A DNA stretch of 64,000 nucleotides, from positions 682,001-746,000 of the forward strand of contig NZ_CP045994.1 of the NCBI RefSeq assembly GCF_016899425.1. Reading direction: 5' to 3'. This DNA is from Burkholderia sp. MS389 (GTDB lineage: Bacteria; Pseudomonadota; Gammaproteobacteria; Burkholderiales; Burkholderiaceae). Under the pieces are notes generated by a model, which was not told where the DNA came from, searched no databases, and saw only the letters and a list, made by a program, of their open reading frames with translations. Positions within the stretch are counted from its first letter, which is position 1; every line of letters begins with the position of its first letter. Shown piece by piece: positions 1 to 10,373 of this stretch. A program made the translations under genes and the position numbers.

Positions 1-882
1 CCGCACCTCGGCGGCGGCATCGCGCGCTTCGACTGGCGCGGCGACAACGGCGTGCTGATGCCGGTGTTCCGCCGGTGCGAGCACCCGGAGACGGCGACGG
101 ACCCGAACGAGCTCGCGTGCTATCCGCTGCTGCCGTACTCGAACCGGATCGGCGACGGGCGCTTCGAATGCGACGGGCGCAAGGTCGCGGTGCCGCGCAA
201 CCGCCGCGACGAGCCGCTGCCGATCCATGGCGACGGCTGGCTCGCGCCGTGGCAGGTGGACGATGCGACCGACACGTCGCTGCAACTGTCGCTCGACCGC
301 GCCGCCGGCGCGCCGTACGCGTTCCGCGCGATCCAGTCGTTCGAACTCGACGACGCGACGCTGTCGATCGCGCTGACGATCGAGAACGCGGGCCGCGCGC
401 GGCTGCCGTTCGGGCTCGGCGTGCATCCGTTCCTCGTGCGCGATGCGGCGACCGAACTCGCCGCGGCGGCGGGCGGGCTGTGGTTGTCGGGCGCCGATTT
501 CCTGCCGGTGCGGCACGTCAGCGTGCCGCCGGCCTGGCAGTTCGGCGTCGCGTATCCGCTGCCGGCCACGCTCGTCAATCACGCGTTCACCGGCTGGGGC
601 GGCCACGCGACGGTGAGCTGGCCGCGCCGCCGCCTGTCGCTGACCGTCGCGGCCGACGCCGACGCGTACGTGCTCTATACGCCGCCGGGCGCGGATTTCT
701 TCTGCTTCGAGCCGGTCGATCATCCGATCAATGCGGTGAACCTGCCGGGCGGCGCGACCGCGCACGGGATGACGCTGCTCGCGCCCGGCGAGCGGCTCAC
801 GCGGCGTTTCGCGTTCACCGTCGGACGCACCGATGTGCGCAGCCATGCCGCGACACGCGAGGGACACCGGCGACGCGGGTAA
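1..882 (+). CDS. Aldose 1-epimerase family protein (5' end outside window)
   Basis: The reading frame is open from base 1, so the N-terminus lies beyond the left edge. Galactose-mutarotase-type proteins interconvert the alpha and beta anomers of aldoses in the cytoplasm. Supporting motifs are Asn-Arg in a 'PYSNRIGDGRF' stretch, 'IHGDGW' (first catalytic-type His) and 'FGLGVHPFLV' (second conserved His), followed by beta-rich sequence and 'FFCFEPVDHPINAVN' (the conserved Glu region). The visible part is 293 residues, close to the family's usual 290-340, so little is missing. It ends 39 bases before pyrF on the same strand. The exact sugar is unknown. Confidence 0.85.
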   Translation, partial: PHLGGGIARFDWRGDNGVLMPVFRRCEHPETATDPNELACYPLLPYSNRIGDGRFECDGRKVAVPRNRRDEPLPIHGDGWLAPWQVDDATDTSLQLSLDRAAGAPYAFRAIQSFELDDATLSIALTIENAGRARLPFGLGVHPFLVRDAATELAAAAGGLWLSGADFLPVRHVSVPPAWQFGVAYPLPATLVNHAFTGWGGHATVSWPRRRLSLTVAADADAYVLYTPPGADFFCFEPVDHPINAVNLPGGATAHGMTLLAPGERLTRRFAFTVGRTDVRSHAATREGHRRRG

Positions 883-921
883 AATACGCGGTCTACCAAC
901 GGTTTGCCGCGAGTATCCGCC

Positions 922-1749
922 ATGTCTTCCCCGCTTACTTTCATTGAATCGCTGCGCGCCGCGTGGCAGCGCACGAATTCGCTGCTGTGCGTCGGCCTCG
1001 ATCCCGAGCCGTCGCGCTTTCCCGTGCAGTTCGACGGCCAGCCCGACGCGATCTTCGAGTTCTGCCGGCAGATCGTCGACGCGACCGCGCAGTACGCGAG
1101 CGCGTTCAAGCCGCAGATCGCGTACTTCGCCGCGCATCGCGCGGAAGACCAGCTCGAGCGGCTGATCGCGCATATCCATCTCCAGCATCCGGGCCTGCCC
1201 GTGATCCTCGACGCGAAGCGCGGCGACATCGGCAGCACGGCCGAGCAGTACGCGCGCGAAGCGTTCGAGCGCTATCGCGCGGACGCCGTCACGGTGAACC
1301 CGTACATGGGCTACGACTCGGTCGAGCCGTACTTCGAGCATGAAGGCAAGGGCGTGATCGTGCTGTGCCGCACGTCGAACCCGGGCGGGTCCGACCTGCA
1401 GTTCCTCGATACGAACGGGCGGCCGCTGTACCAGGTCGTGGCCGATCTCGCGGCGAACAAGTGGAACGCGAGGAACGGCCAGCTCGGCCTCGTGGTCGGC
1501 GCGACGTTCCCGAAGGAAATCGAGATCGTGCGCGGGATCGTCGGCGACATGCCGCTGTTGATCCCCGGCATCGGCGCGCAGGGCGGCGACGTGCAGGCGA
1601 CCGTCAACGCGGGCCGCACGGCCGACGGCACCGGGATGATGATCAACTCGTCGCGCGCGATCCTGTACGCGAGCAAGGGCGAGGATTTCGCTGAAGCCGC
1701 GGCGCTTGCCGCGCAGAAGACGCGCGACACGATCAACGCGCATCGCTGA
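922..1749 (+). CDS. pyrF: Orotidine 5'-phosphate decarboxylase
   Basis: Converts orotidine 5'-phosphate to UMP, the last step of de novo pyrimidine synthesis. The 275-residue length and sequence fit the longer PyrF subfamily. The signature DAKRGDIG lies at about residues 97-104 and holds the catalytic Lys-Asp pair; substrate-binding stretches '[11 protein letters not shown]' near the N-terminus and '[10 protein letters not shown]' near the C-terminus are present. I chose the ATG at 922 (MSSPLTF) over an upstream non-ATG start because it matches the family's N-terminus. pyrC, another gene of the pathway, is far away at 54.5 kb. Confidence 0.96.
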   Translation: MSSPLTFIESLRAAWQRTNSLLCVGLDPEPSRFPVQFDGQPDAIFEFCRQIVDATAQYASAFKPQIAYFAAHRAEDQLERLIAHIHLQHPGLPVILDAKRGDIGSTAEQYAREAFERYRADAVTVNPYMGYDSVEPYFEHEGKGVIVLCRTSNPGGSDLQFLDTNGRPLYQVVADLAANKWNARNGQLGLVVGATFPKEIEIVRGIVGDMPLLIPGIGAQGGDVQATVNAGRTADGTGMMINSSRAILYASKGEDFAEAAALAAQKTRDTINAHR

Positions 1750-1755
1750 AATACC

Positions 1756-1776
1756 GGCCGCCCGCCCCGGGCGGCC
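1756..1776 (+). terminator. GC-rich hairpin after pyrF
   Basis: GGCCGCCCG and its perfect reverse complement CGGGCGGCC are separated by CCC, seven bases past the pyrF stop. No T-run follows, so this is either a Rho-assisted end or only a transcript-stabilising hairpin. Confidence 0.4.
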
Positions 1777-1948
1777 TTCGACCGCCGCGCCCGCGTCCGC
1801 GGGCCGCGCGCGTTCATCGCGTGTTCGCCGTCCTGGCGCACGCGAACAACTTCCCGTCGCTTCCGTATCGCCTATGCGCAATTTAGGCGCGCGATGCTGC
1901 CGGTTGTCACCAATCCGTCACAAAAATGTCAAGAAAAGGAGCGACGCC

Positions 1949-3007
1949 ATGCCCAAGCTGTTCCGCCGTCTTCTGAGCGCGTTCGCCGCGTCGCTATGCA
2001 TGACGTTCGCCCATGCGGCGGATCTGTCGCACTGGCCAGCCGACAGCGCGAAGGCGCTGAACGCGATGATCGCCGCGCACGCGAACCGCGGCGACTACGC
2101 GGTGTTCGACGCCGACAACACGACCTACCGCTATGACCTCGAGGAAGCGCTGCTGCCGTATCTCGAGAACCATGGGGTGCTGACGCGCGATTCGCTCGAT
2201 CCGTCGCTGAAGCTGATCCCGTTCAAGGATTCCGCCGACTACCGGGAATCGCTGACGAGCTACTACTACCGGCTCTGCGAGATCGACGATCTGGTCTGCT
2301 ATCCGTGGATCGCGCAGGCGTTTGCCGGGCAGTCGCTCGCCGACCTGAAGCGCCACATCGACGCGATGCTCGCCGACGGCAAGCCGATTCCGATCCGCTA
2401 CTGGCAGGGCGACAAGGTGGTCGACGGCACGGTGAACCCGCCGCGCTTCTTCCGCGGGATGCAGGAGCTGTACAACGCGCTGCGCGAGAACGGGATCGAC
2501 GTCTACGTGATGACGGCCGCGCACGAGGAGCTCGCGCGGCTCGTGCTGGCCGACCCGAAGTACGGCTACAACGTGAAGCCGCAGAACGTGATCGGCGTGA
2601 CGACGCTGCTGCGCAACCCGGCGACCGGCGCGCTGACGACGTCGCGGCTGCAGATCAAGGCCGGCAAGTACGACGAGGCTGCGAACCGCAATCTCGTGAT
2701 CACGCCGTTCCTGATGAACCCGATGACGTGGTACGAAGGCAAGCTCGGTTCGATCGTCGGCTGGATCGACCAGTGGAAGAAGCCGGTGCTCGTCGCGGGC
2801 GACACGCCGACGTCCGACGGCTACATGCTGCTGAACGCGACCGACGTCGCGCGCGGCGGCGTGCGCGTGTGGGTCAACAAGAAGGACAAGCAGATGACGC
2901 AGATCCGCGCGTGGTCGGACGAATCGGCCGCGAAGCAGAAGGCGCTCGGGCTGCCGGTGACGGCGGACAAGAACTGGATCGTCGTGAAGCCCGACGCGAT
3001 CCAGTAA
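1949..3007 (+). CDS. Secreted HAD-superfamily phosphatase, phosphorylcholine-phosphatase-like
   Basis: A 352-residue protein with a Sec signal peptide (MPKLFRRLLS, hydrophobic core, cleavage near AHA-AD at residue 23), so probably periplasmic. HAD motifs are in order: motif I FDADNT with Asp54 and Asp56, motif II 'VMTAA' in the middle and motif III 'GDTPTSD' near the C-terminus. The DxDNT, TAA and GDTPxSD combination resembles Pseudomonas PchP, which releases phosphate from phosphorylcholine. The ATG at 1949 is preceded by AAAAGGAG, a good ribosome site. It stands alone downstream of pyrF. The substrate is inferred from motifs only; another phosphomonoester is possible. Confidence 0.8.
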   Translation: MPKLFRRLLSAFAASLCMTFAHAADLSHWPADSAKALNAMIAAHANRGDYAVFDADNTTYRYDLEEALLPYLENHGVLTRDSLDPSLKLIPFKDSADYRESLTSYYYRLCEIDDLVCYPWIAQAFAGQSLADLKRHIDAMLADGKPIPIRYWQGDKVVDGTVNPPRFFRGMQELYNALRENGIDVYVMTAAHEELARLVLADPKYGYNVKPQNVIGVTTLLRNPATGALTTSRLQIKAGKYDEAANRNLVITPFLMNPMTWYEGKLGSIVGWIDQWKKPVLVAGDTPTSDGYMLLNATDVARGGVRVWVNKKDKQMTQIRAWSDESAAKQKALGLPVTADKNWIVVKPDAIQ

Positions 3008-3044
3008 GCGAGTAGAGCGGGCGCGGCACGCGCGCCCCGCCCGG

Positions 3045-3545
3045 TCAGCGTTCGCGCTCGTCGAGCAGCTTCAGCAGCCCGCGCAGCGCATGCGCGGCCG
3101 CCTGCGTGCGGATCTGTTCGCGATCGCCCTTGAACACGAGCGTCTCGACGTCGGTATGCAGCCGGTTGCTCCAGCCGAACGACACGGTGCCGACCGGCTT
3201 GTTCTCGCTGCCGCCGCCCGGGCCCGCGATGCCGGTGACGGACAGCGCGACCTGCGCGCGGCTGTTGCGCAGCGCGCCTTCGGCCATCGCGCGCGCGACG
3301 GGCTCGCTGACCGCGCCGTGCTTGTCGATCAGGTCGGCCGGCACGCCGATCATCTCGATCTTGGCCTGGTTCGAATACGTGACGAAGCCGCGCTCGAACC
3401 ACTGGCTGCTCCCGGAAATATCGGTGATCGCCGCGGCGATCATGCCGCCGGTGCAGGATTCGGCGGTGGCGAGCGTCAGGTGCTCGTCACGCAGCTTGTT
3501 GCCTGCGCGGATCGCAAGCTGATGGACGACGGAATCGGTTGGCAT
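3045..3545 (-). CDS. pncC: Nicotinamide-nucleotide amidohydrolase, CinA C-terminal-domain family
   Basis: A 166-residue stand-alone CinA C-terminal domain. Proteins of this family deamidate NMN to NaMN in the pyridine nucleotide salvage cycle. The conserved block 'TAESCTGGMIAAAITDISGSSQWFERGFVTYSN' shows the catalytic Ser-Cys-Thr-Gly region, followed by the 'SVTGIAGPGG' and 'KPVGTVSFGW' loops. The N-terminal molybdopterin-like domain of full CinA is absent, as expected for PncC. It is the last gene of the minus-strand set thiL-pgpA-pncC, 31 bases after pgpA. The start is an ATG. Confidence 0.93.
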   Translation of the reverse strand: MPTDSVVHQLAIRAGNKLRDEHLTLATAESCTGGMIAAAITDISGSSQWFERGFVTYSNQAKIEMIGVPADLIDKHGAVSEPVARAMAEGALRNSRAQVALSVTGIAGPGGGSENKPVGTVSFGWSNRLHTDVETLVFKGDREQIRTQAAAHALRGLLKLLDERER

Positions 3546-3576
3546 GCGCGTCGGGAAACGGGAGTCGGGAAATCGG

Positions 3577-4122
3577 TCAGCCGGCGACGGAGCGCCACAG
3601 CGCGATCACCAGCAGCGTCATGAACGCGGCGACGAGGTCGTCGACCATGATGCCGAGCCCGCCTTTCAGGCGGCGGTCGAAGTAGCGGATCGGCGGCGGC
3701 TTGAGCATGTCGAAGAAGCGGAACGCGACGAACGCCCACAGCTGGCCGACGAAGGTCGCGGGCGTGACGAACAGCATCACGAGCCAGATCGCGACGATCT
3801 CGTCCCAGACGACGGCGCCCGGATCGGACACGCCGGCCTTCTTCGCGGTGAAACCGGTGACCCAGGTGCCGGCCACGAAGCCGACGGCGATCAGCGCCCA
3901 CCATTCGGGCACCGTCAGGTAGCGGTTGAGCACGACGAACGTGAGCCAGCCGAACAGCGAGCCGAACGTGCCGGGCATGATCGGCGCGAGCCCGCTGCCG
4001 AAGCCGAGCGACACGATATGCGCCGGGTGCGACAGCATGAAGCGGGCCGTCGTGCGGGTCGGCGCGGGCGGCGCGGCGCCGGGCTCGGCCGCGGCGTGCG
4101 CGGGCGTCGGATCAGTCTGCAT
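3577..4122 (-). CDS. pgpA: Phosphatidylglycerophosphatase A
   Basis: An inner-membrane phosphatase making phosphatidylglycerol from its phosphate. The 181-residue protein has an N-terminal tail of about 30 residues, then 'GFGSGLAPIMPGTFGSL', the family's first conserved block, several membrane segments, 'DPGAVVWDEIVAIWLVM' with the conserved acidic site, and 'FFDMLKPPPIRYFDRRLKGGLGIMVDDLVAA'. The ATG start overlaps the end of thiL by 11 bases, which suggests translational coupling. PgpA beside thiL is a common beta/gamma-proteobacterial arrangement. Confidence 0.95.
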   Translation of the reverse strand: MQTDPTPAHAAAEPGAAPPAPTRTTARFMLSHPAHIVSLGFGSGLAPIMPGTFGSLFGWLTFVVLNRYLTVPEWWALIAVGFVAGTWVTGFTAKKAGVSDPGAVVWDEIVAIWLVMLFVTPATFVGQLWAFVAFRFFDMLKPPPIRYFDRRLKGGLGIMVDDLVAAFMTLLVIALWRSVAG

Positions 4123-5110
4123 GGAAGTGGTCGAAACCGTGCAACGTGAGAGCGAGGGGCGCGCCGGCGGCGTCGCGCCACGCGATGGCGGGTTGCGCCG
4201 ATGGCGCGGACAACGCGCGTATTGTACCGATTCGCGTGACCGGCACGCCGGCCGTGGCGCCCGCCGCTTCGACCGCTGCGCGGGCCGCGACCGGCGCCGT
4301 GAAGCACAGTTCGTAGTCGTCGCCGCCGGCCAGCGTGCAGCGGCGCTGCACGTCGGCCGGCAGCGTCGCGAGCGCGGCCGAGCGCGGCACCGCGTCGGCG
4401 TCGATCTCGGCGCGCACGTTCGAGCGCGTCAGGATGTGCTGGAGGTCGCCGGCGAGGCCGTCCGACAGGTCGAGCGCCGCATGCGCGACGCCCGCGAGCG
4501 CAAGCCCCAGCGCGACGCGCGGCTCCGGACGCTCGAGCGCGCGCCGGAATGCGGCGGCTTCTTCCGCGCCGGCCGTCCATTCGCCGCGGGCGACGCCGAG
4601 GCCCGCGCGTGCATCGCCGAGCGTGCCGGACACCCATACGTCGTCGCCGTCGCGCGCGGCATCGCGCCGCAGCGCCGCGTCGGGCGCGACTTCGCCGAAC
4701 ACGGTCACGCACAGGTTCAGCGGCCCGCTCGTCGTGTCGCCGCCGATCAGCTCGCAACCGTAGCGCTCGGCCAGCGCGAACAGGCCGTCGCTGAACGCCT
4801 CGAGCCACGCCGCGTCGGCGCGCGGCAGCGCGCACGCGAGCGTGAACGCCCGCGGCGCGGCGCCCATCGCCGCGAGGTCCGACAGGTTGACCGCGAGCGT
4901 CTTGTGGCCGAGCGCGTCCGGCGCGACATCGGGGAAGAAGTGGCGGCCTTCCACCAGCATGTCCGTCGAAATGGCCAGCAATTTCCCGGATCGGGGCGCG
5001 ATCAGCGCGCAATCGTCGCCGATGCCGAGCGTCGACGCGCGGGCGCCCTGCGCGGCGCGGCGCGTGAAGAAGCGTTCGATCAGCGAGAACTCGGAGAGGG
5101 CGGCTGGCAC
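4112..5110 (-). CDS. thiL: Thiamine-monophosphate kinase
   Basis: Phosphorylates thiamine monophosphate to the cofactor thiamine diphosphate. The 332-residue protein begins with 'LSEFSLIERFF' and then 'GIGDDCALI', the metal/ATP-binding block, 'LAVNLSDLAAMGA' (family signature), 'ELIGGDTTSG' and 'DLSDGLAGDL'. The best start is a GTG at 5108-5110, four codons before the conserved LSEFSLIERFF. It is the first gene of the minus-strand operon with pgpA and pncC and is transcribed away from maeB across 176 bases. No TPP riboswitch is evident upstream. Confidence 0.94.
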   Translation of the reverse strand: MPAALSEFSLIERFFTRRAAQGARASTLGIGDDCALIAPRSGKLLAISTDMLVEGRHFFPDVAPDALGHKTLAVNLSDLAAMGAAPRAFTLACALPRADAAWLEAFSDGLFALAERYGCELIGGDTTSGPLNLCVTVFGEVAPDAALRRDAARDGDDVWVSGTLGDARAGLGVARGEWTAGAEEAAAFRRALERPEPRVALGLALAGVAHAALDLSDGLAGDLQHILTRSNVRAEIDADAVPRSAALATLPADVQRRCTLAGGDDYELCFTAPVAARAAVEAAGATAGVPVTRIGTIRALSAPSAQPAIAWRDAAGAPLALTLHGFDHFHAD

Positions 5111-5286
5111 GGCGGGCGATCCGAAACGGTTGAAGGAACGGCATTGTACGAGGCGGGCGGCGGCGCGCCTGTACTGTCCAGTTCATTTTTGTCGCGGCTG
5201 TCGCACCCGAATCGCCGGTCTGGCGGCCGATGATTGGCGCTACAATGCCGTCGAACAGTTATTCTAATCCGCCCGTCACGAGACAC

Positions 5287-7587
<2,301 letters not shown>

Positions 7588-7654
7588 GCCGGAACGAACC
7601 CGCGGGCGCCGGTCGAACCGGCGTCCCGGGTCGGGCGAAATTGTAAACAAAGGC

Positions 7655-7684
7655 AAAAAGAGGCGTGCCCGCAAGGGGCACGCC
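7655..7684 (-). terminator. Minus-strand intrinsic terminator in the maeB 3' intergenic region
   Basis: On the minus strand a nine-base-pair stem GGCGTGCCC/GGGCACGCC with a five-base loop is followed by TCTTTTT. On the plus strand no T-run follows, so it does not end maeB. It implies a minus-strand transcript in a region without a minus-strand gene. Confidence 0.7.
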
Positions 7685-7788
7685 GCGGGTAGGGCGCAAC
7701 CGCGCTTCCCATAAAGCAACAGCAGCATCTCTCCACTCCGGGTAGCGAGTGTGGCAAGGAGGCAGGGTCTTGCCATACGAGCGATGCC
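7655..7788 (-). ncRNA. Candidate small RNA, antisense to the maeB-RNase intergenic region
   Basis: About 134 nt. The proposed start lies just after a TAAAAT -10-like element (plus coordinates 7795-7800) inside the palindrome 7798-7815, and the end is the intrinsic terminator at 7655-7684. In between the minus strand can fold into at least two more hairpins: TGGCAAG/CTTGCCA with a C-rich ten-base loop (7752-7775) and CACTC/GAGTG. No convincing -35 is visible. A short reading frame runs through it but continues as an antisense frame into maeB and looks spurious. Direct transcription evidence is absent, so this is inference. Confidence 0.35.
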
Positions 7789-7797
7789 GCCCGCATT

Positions 7798-7815
7798 TTA
7801 TCTCATGTAAGATAA
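7798..7815. promoter_or_regulatory. Perfect palindrome TTATCT-N6-AGATAA
   Basis: Six-base perfect arms with a six-base spacer in an AT-rich patch 150 bases before the RNase gene. It overlaps the -10-like element proposed for the minus-strand RNA and could also serve a plus-strand promoter. I do not recognise the regulator. Confidence 0.4.
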
Positions 7816-7965
7816 ATGTAGTGTAATTTCGGTAAGAAATACGGAATCTCGAGTGCCGAGAGGCTTTCGATTCCCAAACGGACATTGATTCGCGCGGCCA
7901 ATAACGCTACGCTAACGCCTTTGTTGGTCGTCAACTACTTGATTTAACAGCGGGAACCCTGGTTC

Positions 7966-8397
7966 ATGGCACGCAAGTGGCTCCGCAACGGCGCGCTCGC
8001 GTCCGTCTTCGCGATGTTCGCGATGGGTATCGTCGGCACGCCGACGGGCAGTCTGGTTTCCGCCGCTTACGCACGGGAGGCCGTTCCGGCCGACGTGGCC
8101 GCGAGCGGGCTCGATACGATCCCGACCGCCCGTCTTCCGCGCGAGGCCGTGACCACGCTGGGCCTGATCGGCGCCGGCGGCCCCTATCCGTACGAGAAGG
8201 ACGGCGTCGTGTTCGGCAACCGCGAGCGGATCCTGCCGAAGGCGAAGCGCGGCTACTACCATGAGTACACGGTGCCGACACCGCGTGCGCGCAATCGCGG
8301 CGCGCGCCGGATCGTCTGTGGCGGGCCGTTGCGCCGGATCGACAACTGTTATTACACGGGCGACCACTACACCAGTTTTAAACGTATTGTTGAATGA
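7966..8397 (+). CDS. Secreted guanyl-type ribonuclease (barnase / RNase Sa family)
   Basis: A 143-residue protein with a signal peptide ending near 'SAAYA' at residue 36, so the mature enzyme is about 107 residues. It matches Streptomyces RNase Sa closely as I recall that sequence: 'GYYHEYTVPTP', 'RNRGARRIVCGG' and 'YYTGDHYTSF'. The catalytic set is intact: Glu100, Arg111, Arg115 and His134, equivalent to Glu54, Arg65, Arg69 and His85 of RNase Sa. A three-residue insertion precedes the NCYYTGDHY segment, and two Cys (118 and 128) may form a disulphide. It cleaves single-stranded RNA after G. The barstar gene follows 16 bases after its stop. Confidence 0.93.
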   Translation: MARKWLRNGALASVFAMFAMGIVGTPTGSLVSAAYAREAVPADVAASGLDTIPTARLPREAVTTLGLIGAGGPYPYEKDGVVFGNRERILPKAKRGYYHEYTVPTPRARNRGARRIVCGGPLRRIDNCYYTGDHYTSFKRIVE

Positions 8398-8413
8398 CTT
8401 CGGGACGAATGGC

Positions 8414-8977
8414 ATGAGCGACTCCATCTACGCGCACGATACGGCGGCGGCGGAACTGTTCGCGGCCGGCGACGGCAATCTGTTTCAGCGTGTGATTCAG
8501 TTGCACGCGGCGGCGCAGGCCGGCGGCACGCCGGAGCAACAGGAAGCCGAGCCCGGGCTTTCATCGAACGAGGAGCCTATGAGCCTTTTCACGACCGTGC
8601 GACCCAATCTCGTGCAGTCGATCCGCGCGTTCCGCGTGCAGGATCTCGCCGACGAAGCCGGTCGGCTCGGCCAGCATTTCCTGTATGCGTATTGCGGCGC
8701 CGCGCAGTCGAAGCAGGAAGTGATGGAAACGATCGCGACCTCGTTCCTGTTTCCGAAGCATTTCGGGAAGAACTACGACGCGCTGTACGACTGCCTCACC
8801 GACCTCGTCGCGAAGGCCGGCGCGCAGCCCGGTTTCGTGATCGTCCTCGAAGGGCTGCCGATCGCGCAGAAATTCGACAAGGAAGGGCGCGAAACGCTGC
8901 TCGACGTGTTCCGCGAGGCGGCCGAATTCTGGGCCGAGCGCAAGGTCGCGTTCCGCGTGTTCTACTCGTTCGCGTAA
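8414..8977 (+). CDS. Barstar-family ribonuclease inhibitor with N-terminal extension
   Basis: A 187-residue cytoplasmic inhibitor for the RNase just upstream. The barstar fold covers about residues 95-187. The interface block 'FGKNYDALYDCLTD' keeps both key acids, Asp122 and Asp126 (barstar Asp35 and Asp39), while the tryptophan between them is Tyr here. 'TLLDVFREAAEFWAE' matches the C-terminal helix. Canonical barstar is about 90 residues; the first 90 residues here have no counterpart I recognise. An internal ATG at 8579 could give a 132-residue form. No signal peptide, as expected for protection from inside. Confidence 0.88.
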   Translation: MSDSIYAHDTAAAELFAAGDGNLFQRVIQLHAAAQAGGTPEQQEAEPGLSSNEEPMSLFTTVRPNLVQSIRAFRVQDLADEAGRLGQHFLYAYCGAAQSKQEVMETIATSFLFPKHFGKNYDALYDCLTDLVAKAGAQPGFVIVLEGLPIAQKFDKEGRETLLDVFREAAEFWAERKVAFRVFYSFA

Positions 8978-9011
8978 GCGCACGGTCGGCCCGCGCGGCC
9001 GATTCGGTAAC

Positions 9012-9036
9012 AAGCCCGCTTCGAGCGGGCTTTTTT
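9012..9036 (+). terminator. Intrinsic terminator after the RNase-barstar pair
   Basis: Perfect stem AAGCCCGCT/AGCGGGCTT with loop TCG and a six-T run, 35 bases past the barstar stop. It supports the RNase and barstar being one transcript. Confidence 0.9.
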
Positions 9037-9084
9037 GCGTGTGCGATTCGCGCTCGGCTGCATGGCGCGGCGCGCTGACGCGCT

Positions 9085-9873
9085 TTACCACCCGCCCCAG
9101 CGCGCCGCCAACGCCGCGAGCACGGCCGCGCCGGCCGTCTCGGTACGCAGCACGCGCGGCCCGAGCGACAGCGCGGTGAACCCCCGTGCGCGGGCTGCAT
9201 TTTCCTCGTCGGGCGACAGCCCGCCTTCGGGCCCGATCAGCAGCGTGACGGCCGCCGCGGGCGGCGCGTCGGGCAGCGACGCGAACGGGATGCTCGCGCG
9301 CGGGGACAGCAGCAGCCGCAGCTCGCCGTCGGCCGGCGCGGCCTGCCGCGCATCGAGCCATGCGTGGAAGCCGGCCACCGGTGCGACGTCGGGCACGCGG
9401 TTGCGTCCGCATTGCTCGCACGACGCGCGTACGACGCCGCGCCAGTGCGCGACGCGCTTGTCCGCCCGTTCGCCGGACAGCTTCACGACGCCGCGCGCGG
9501 TCGACAGCGGCACGACCGCCGCGACGCCGAGCTCGACGGCCTTCTCGATCACCCAGTCCATCTTGTCGCCGCCCGCGATCCCCTGCGCGAGCGTCACGCG
9601 ATAGGGCGGCTCGGCCTCGACGGGCTCGAACGTATCGACCTGCACGAGCGCGCTGCGCTTGTCGACCTCGACGAGCCGTGCGCGGTACTGGCCGCCCGTG
9701 CCGTCGAACAACGCCAGCACGTCGCCCGGCTGCAGGCGCAGCACCTGCACGTGGCGCGCGACGTCGGCCGGCAATGCGAGCGTGGCGTCGGCGCGCAGCG
9801 CGACATCGACGAAAAAGCGCGGCACGGCCGCGGTGGTGGTGGCTTCGTTCATGCGTGTGGCGGTTTCGGTCAT
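9085..9873 (-). CDS. rsmE: 16S rRNA m3U1498 methyltransferase
   Basis: Methylates N3 of uridine 1498 of 16S rRNA. The 262-residue protein has an N-terminal PUA-like part ('FDGTGGQYRARLVEVDKR') and a C-terminal SPOUT knot with 'LLIGPEGGLSPDE' and 'LGPRVLRTETA', the SAM-binding motifs; 'ASEQ'-type sequence appears as 'ASCEQCGRN'. The start at 9873 overlaps the stop of the upstream VOC gene in an ATGA arrangement, which favours it over the second Met seven codons later (9852). Confidence 0.94.
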   Translation of the reverse strand: MTETATRMNEATTTAAVPRFFVDVALRADATLALPADVARHVQVLRLQPGDVLALFDGTGGQYRARLVEVDKRSALVQVDTFEPVEAEPPYRVTLAQGIAGGDKMDWVIEKAVELGVAAVVPLSTARGVVKLSGERADKRVAHWRGVVRASCEQCGRNRVPDVAPVAGFHAWLDARQAAPADGELRLLLSPRASIPFASLPDAPPAAAVTLLIGPEGGLSPDEENAARARGFTALSLGPRVLRTETAGAAVLAALAARWGGW

Positions 9874-10286
9874 GCGTCGAGACGGCACCCGAGCGCCCAG
9901 CGGTAGCCGTCGAGATCCTCGATCTGCGCGAACCGGTCGCCCCAGAACTGGTCCTGCGGCGCGCTCAGCGATTTCGCGCCCGCATCGAGCGCGCGCTGCC
10001 AGGTGGCGTCGACGTCGTCGACATACAGATAGAACGATTGCGGCGCGGTGGCGTTCGCGTGCTTCGGCGTGAGCGCGGGCGAACCGAACGCGCCTTCGGG
10101 CGCGAACATCACGATCAGCTGGCCGCGATAGGCCATCTCGACGTGCATGATCGCGCCGTCCTCGTCGTGCACGTCGCGTACGGTGAAGCCGAATGCGGCC
10201 TTGAAGAACTCGATGGCCGCGCGCGCGTTGCGTACGGCCAGGTAGGGCGTCAACCAAGGCACGTTGGCCGGACGTGGATCGGTCAT
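9870..10286 (-). CDS. VOC-family (glyoxalase/PhnB-like) protein
   Basis: A 138-residue protein of the vicinal oxygen chelate fold with the betaalphabeta-betabetabeta repeat: 'PYLAVRNARAAIEFFKAAFGF' opens the first module and 'SFYLYVDDVDATWQRALDAGAK' the second; it ends 'QIEDLDGYRWALG'. This resembles PhnB/YdcJ-type members rather than true glyoxalase I, and the metal ligands are not fully evident. No substrate can be assigned. Translation is coupled to rsmE downstream by a four-base ATGA overlap. Confidence 0.85.
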   Translation of the reverse strand: MTDPRPANVPWLTPYLAVRNARAAIEFFKAAFGFTVRDVHDEDGAIMHVEMAYRGQLIVMFAPEGAFGSPALTPKHANATAPQSFYLYVDDVDATWQRALDAGAKSLSAPQDQFWGDRFAQIEDLDGYRWALGCRLDA

Positions 10287-10373
10287 GAAAATCTCCTGTT
10301 GCTCGGTGTCGGCGCGTCGGCGCCTGCGCCGGTCTCATGCTGGAGCAGCGGAACGGTGCAGCCGTCCTGATGT

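Noticed and set aside
4940..5286. TPP riboswitch upstream of thiL
   Set aside because: The region lacks the conserved THI-box sequences, and thiL orthologues in this context are usually not riboswitch-controlled.
7680..7735. Short minus-strand ORF with a GGAGAG site inside the sRNA candidate
   Set aside because: Its frame continues into the antisense of maeB with no stop near the terminator and shows no similarity.
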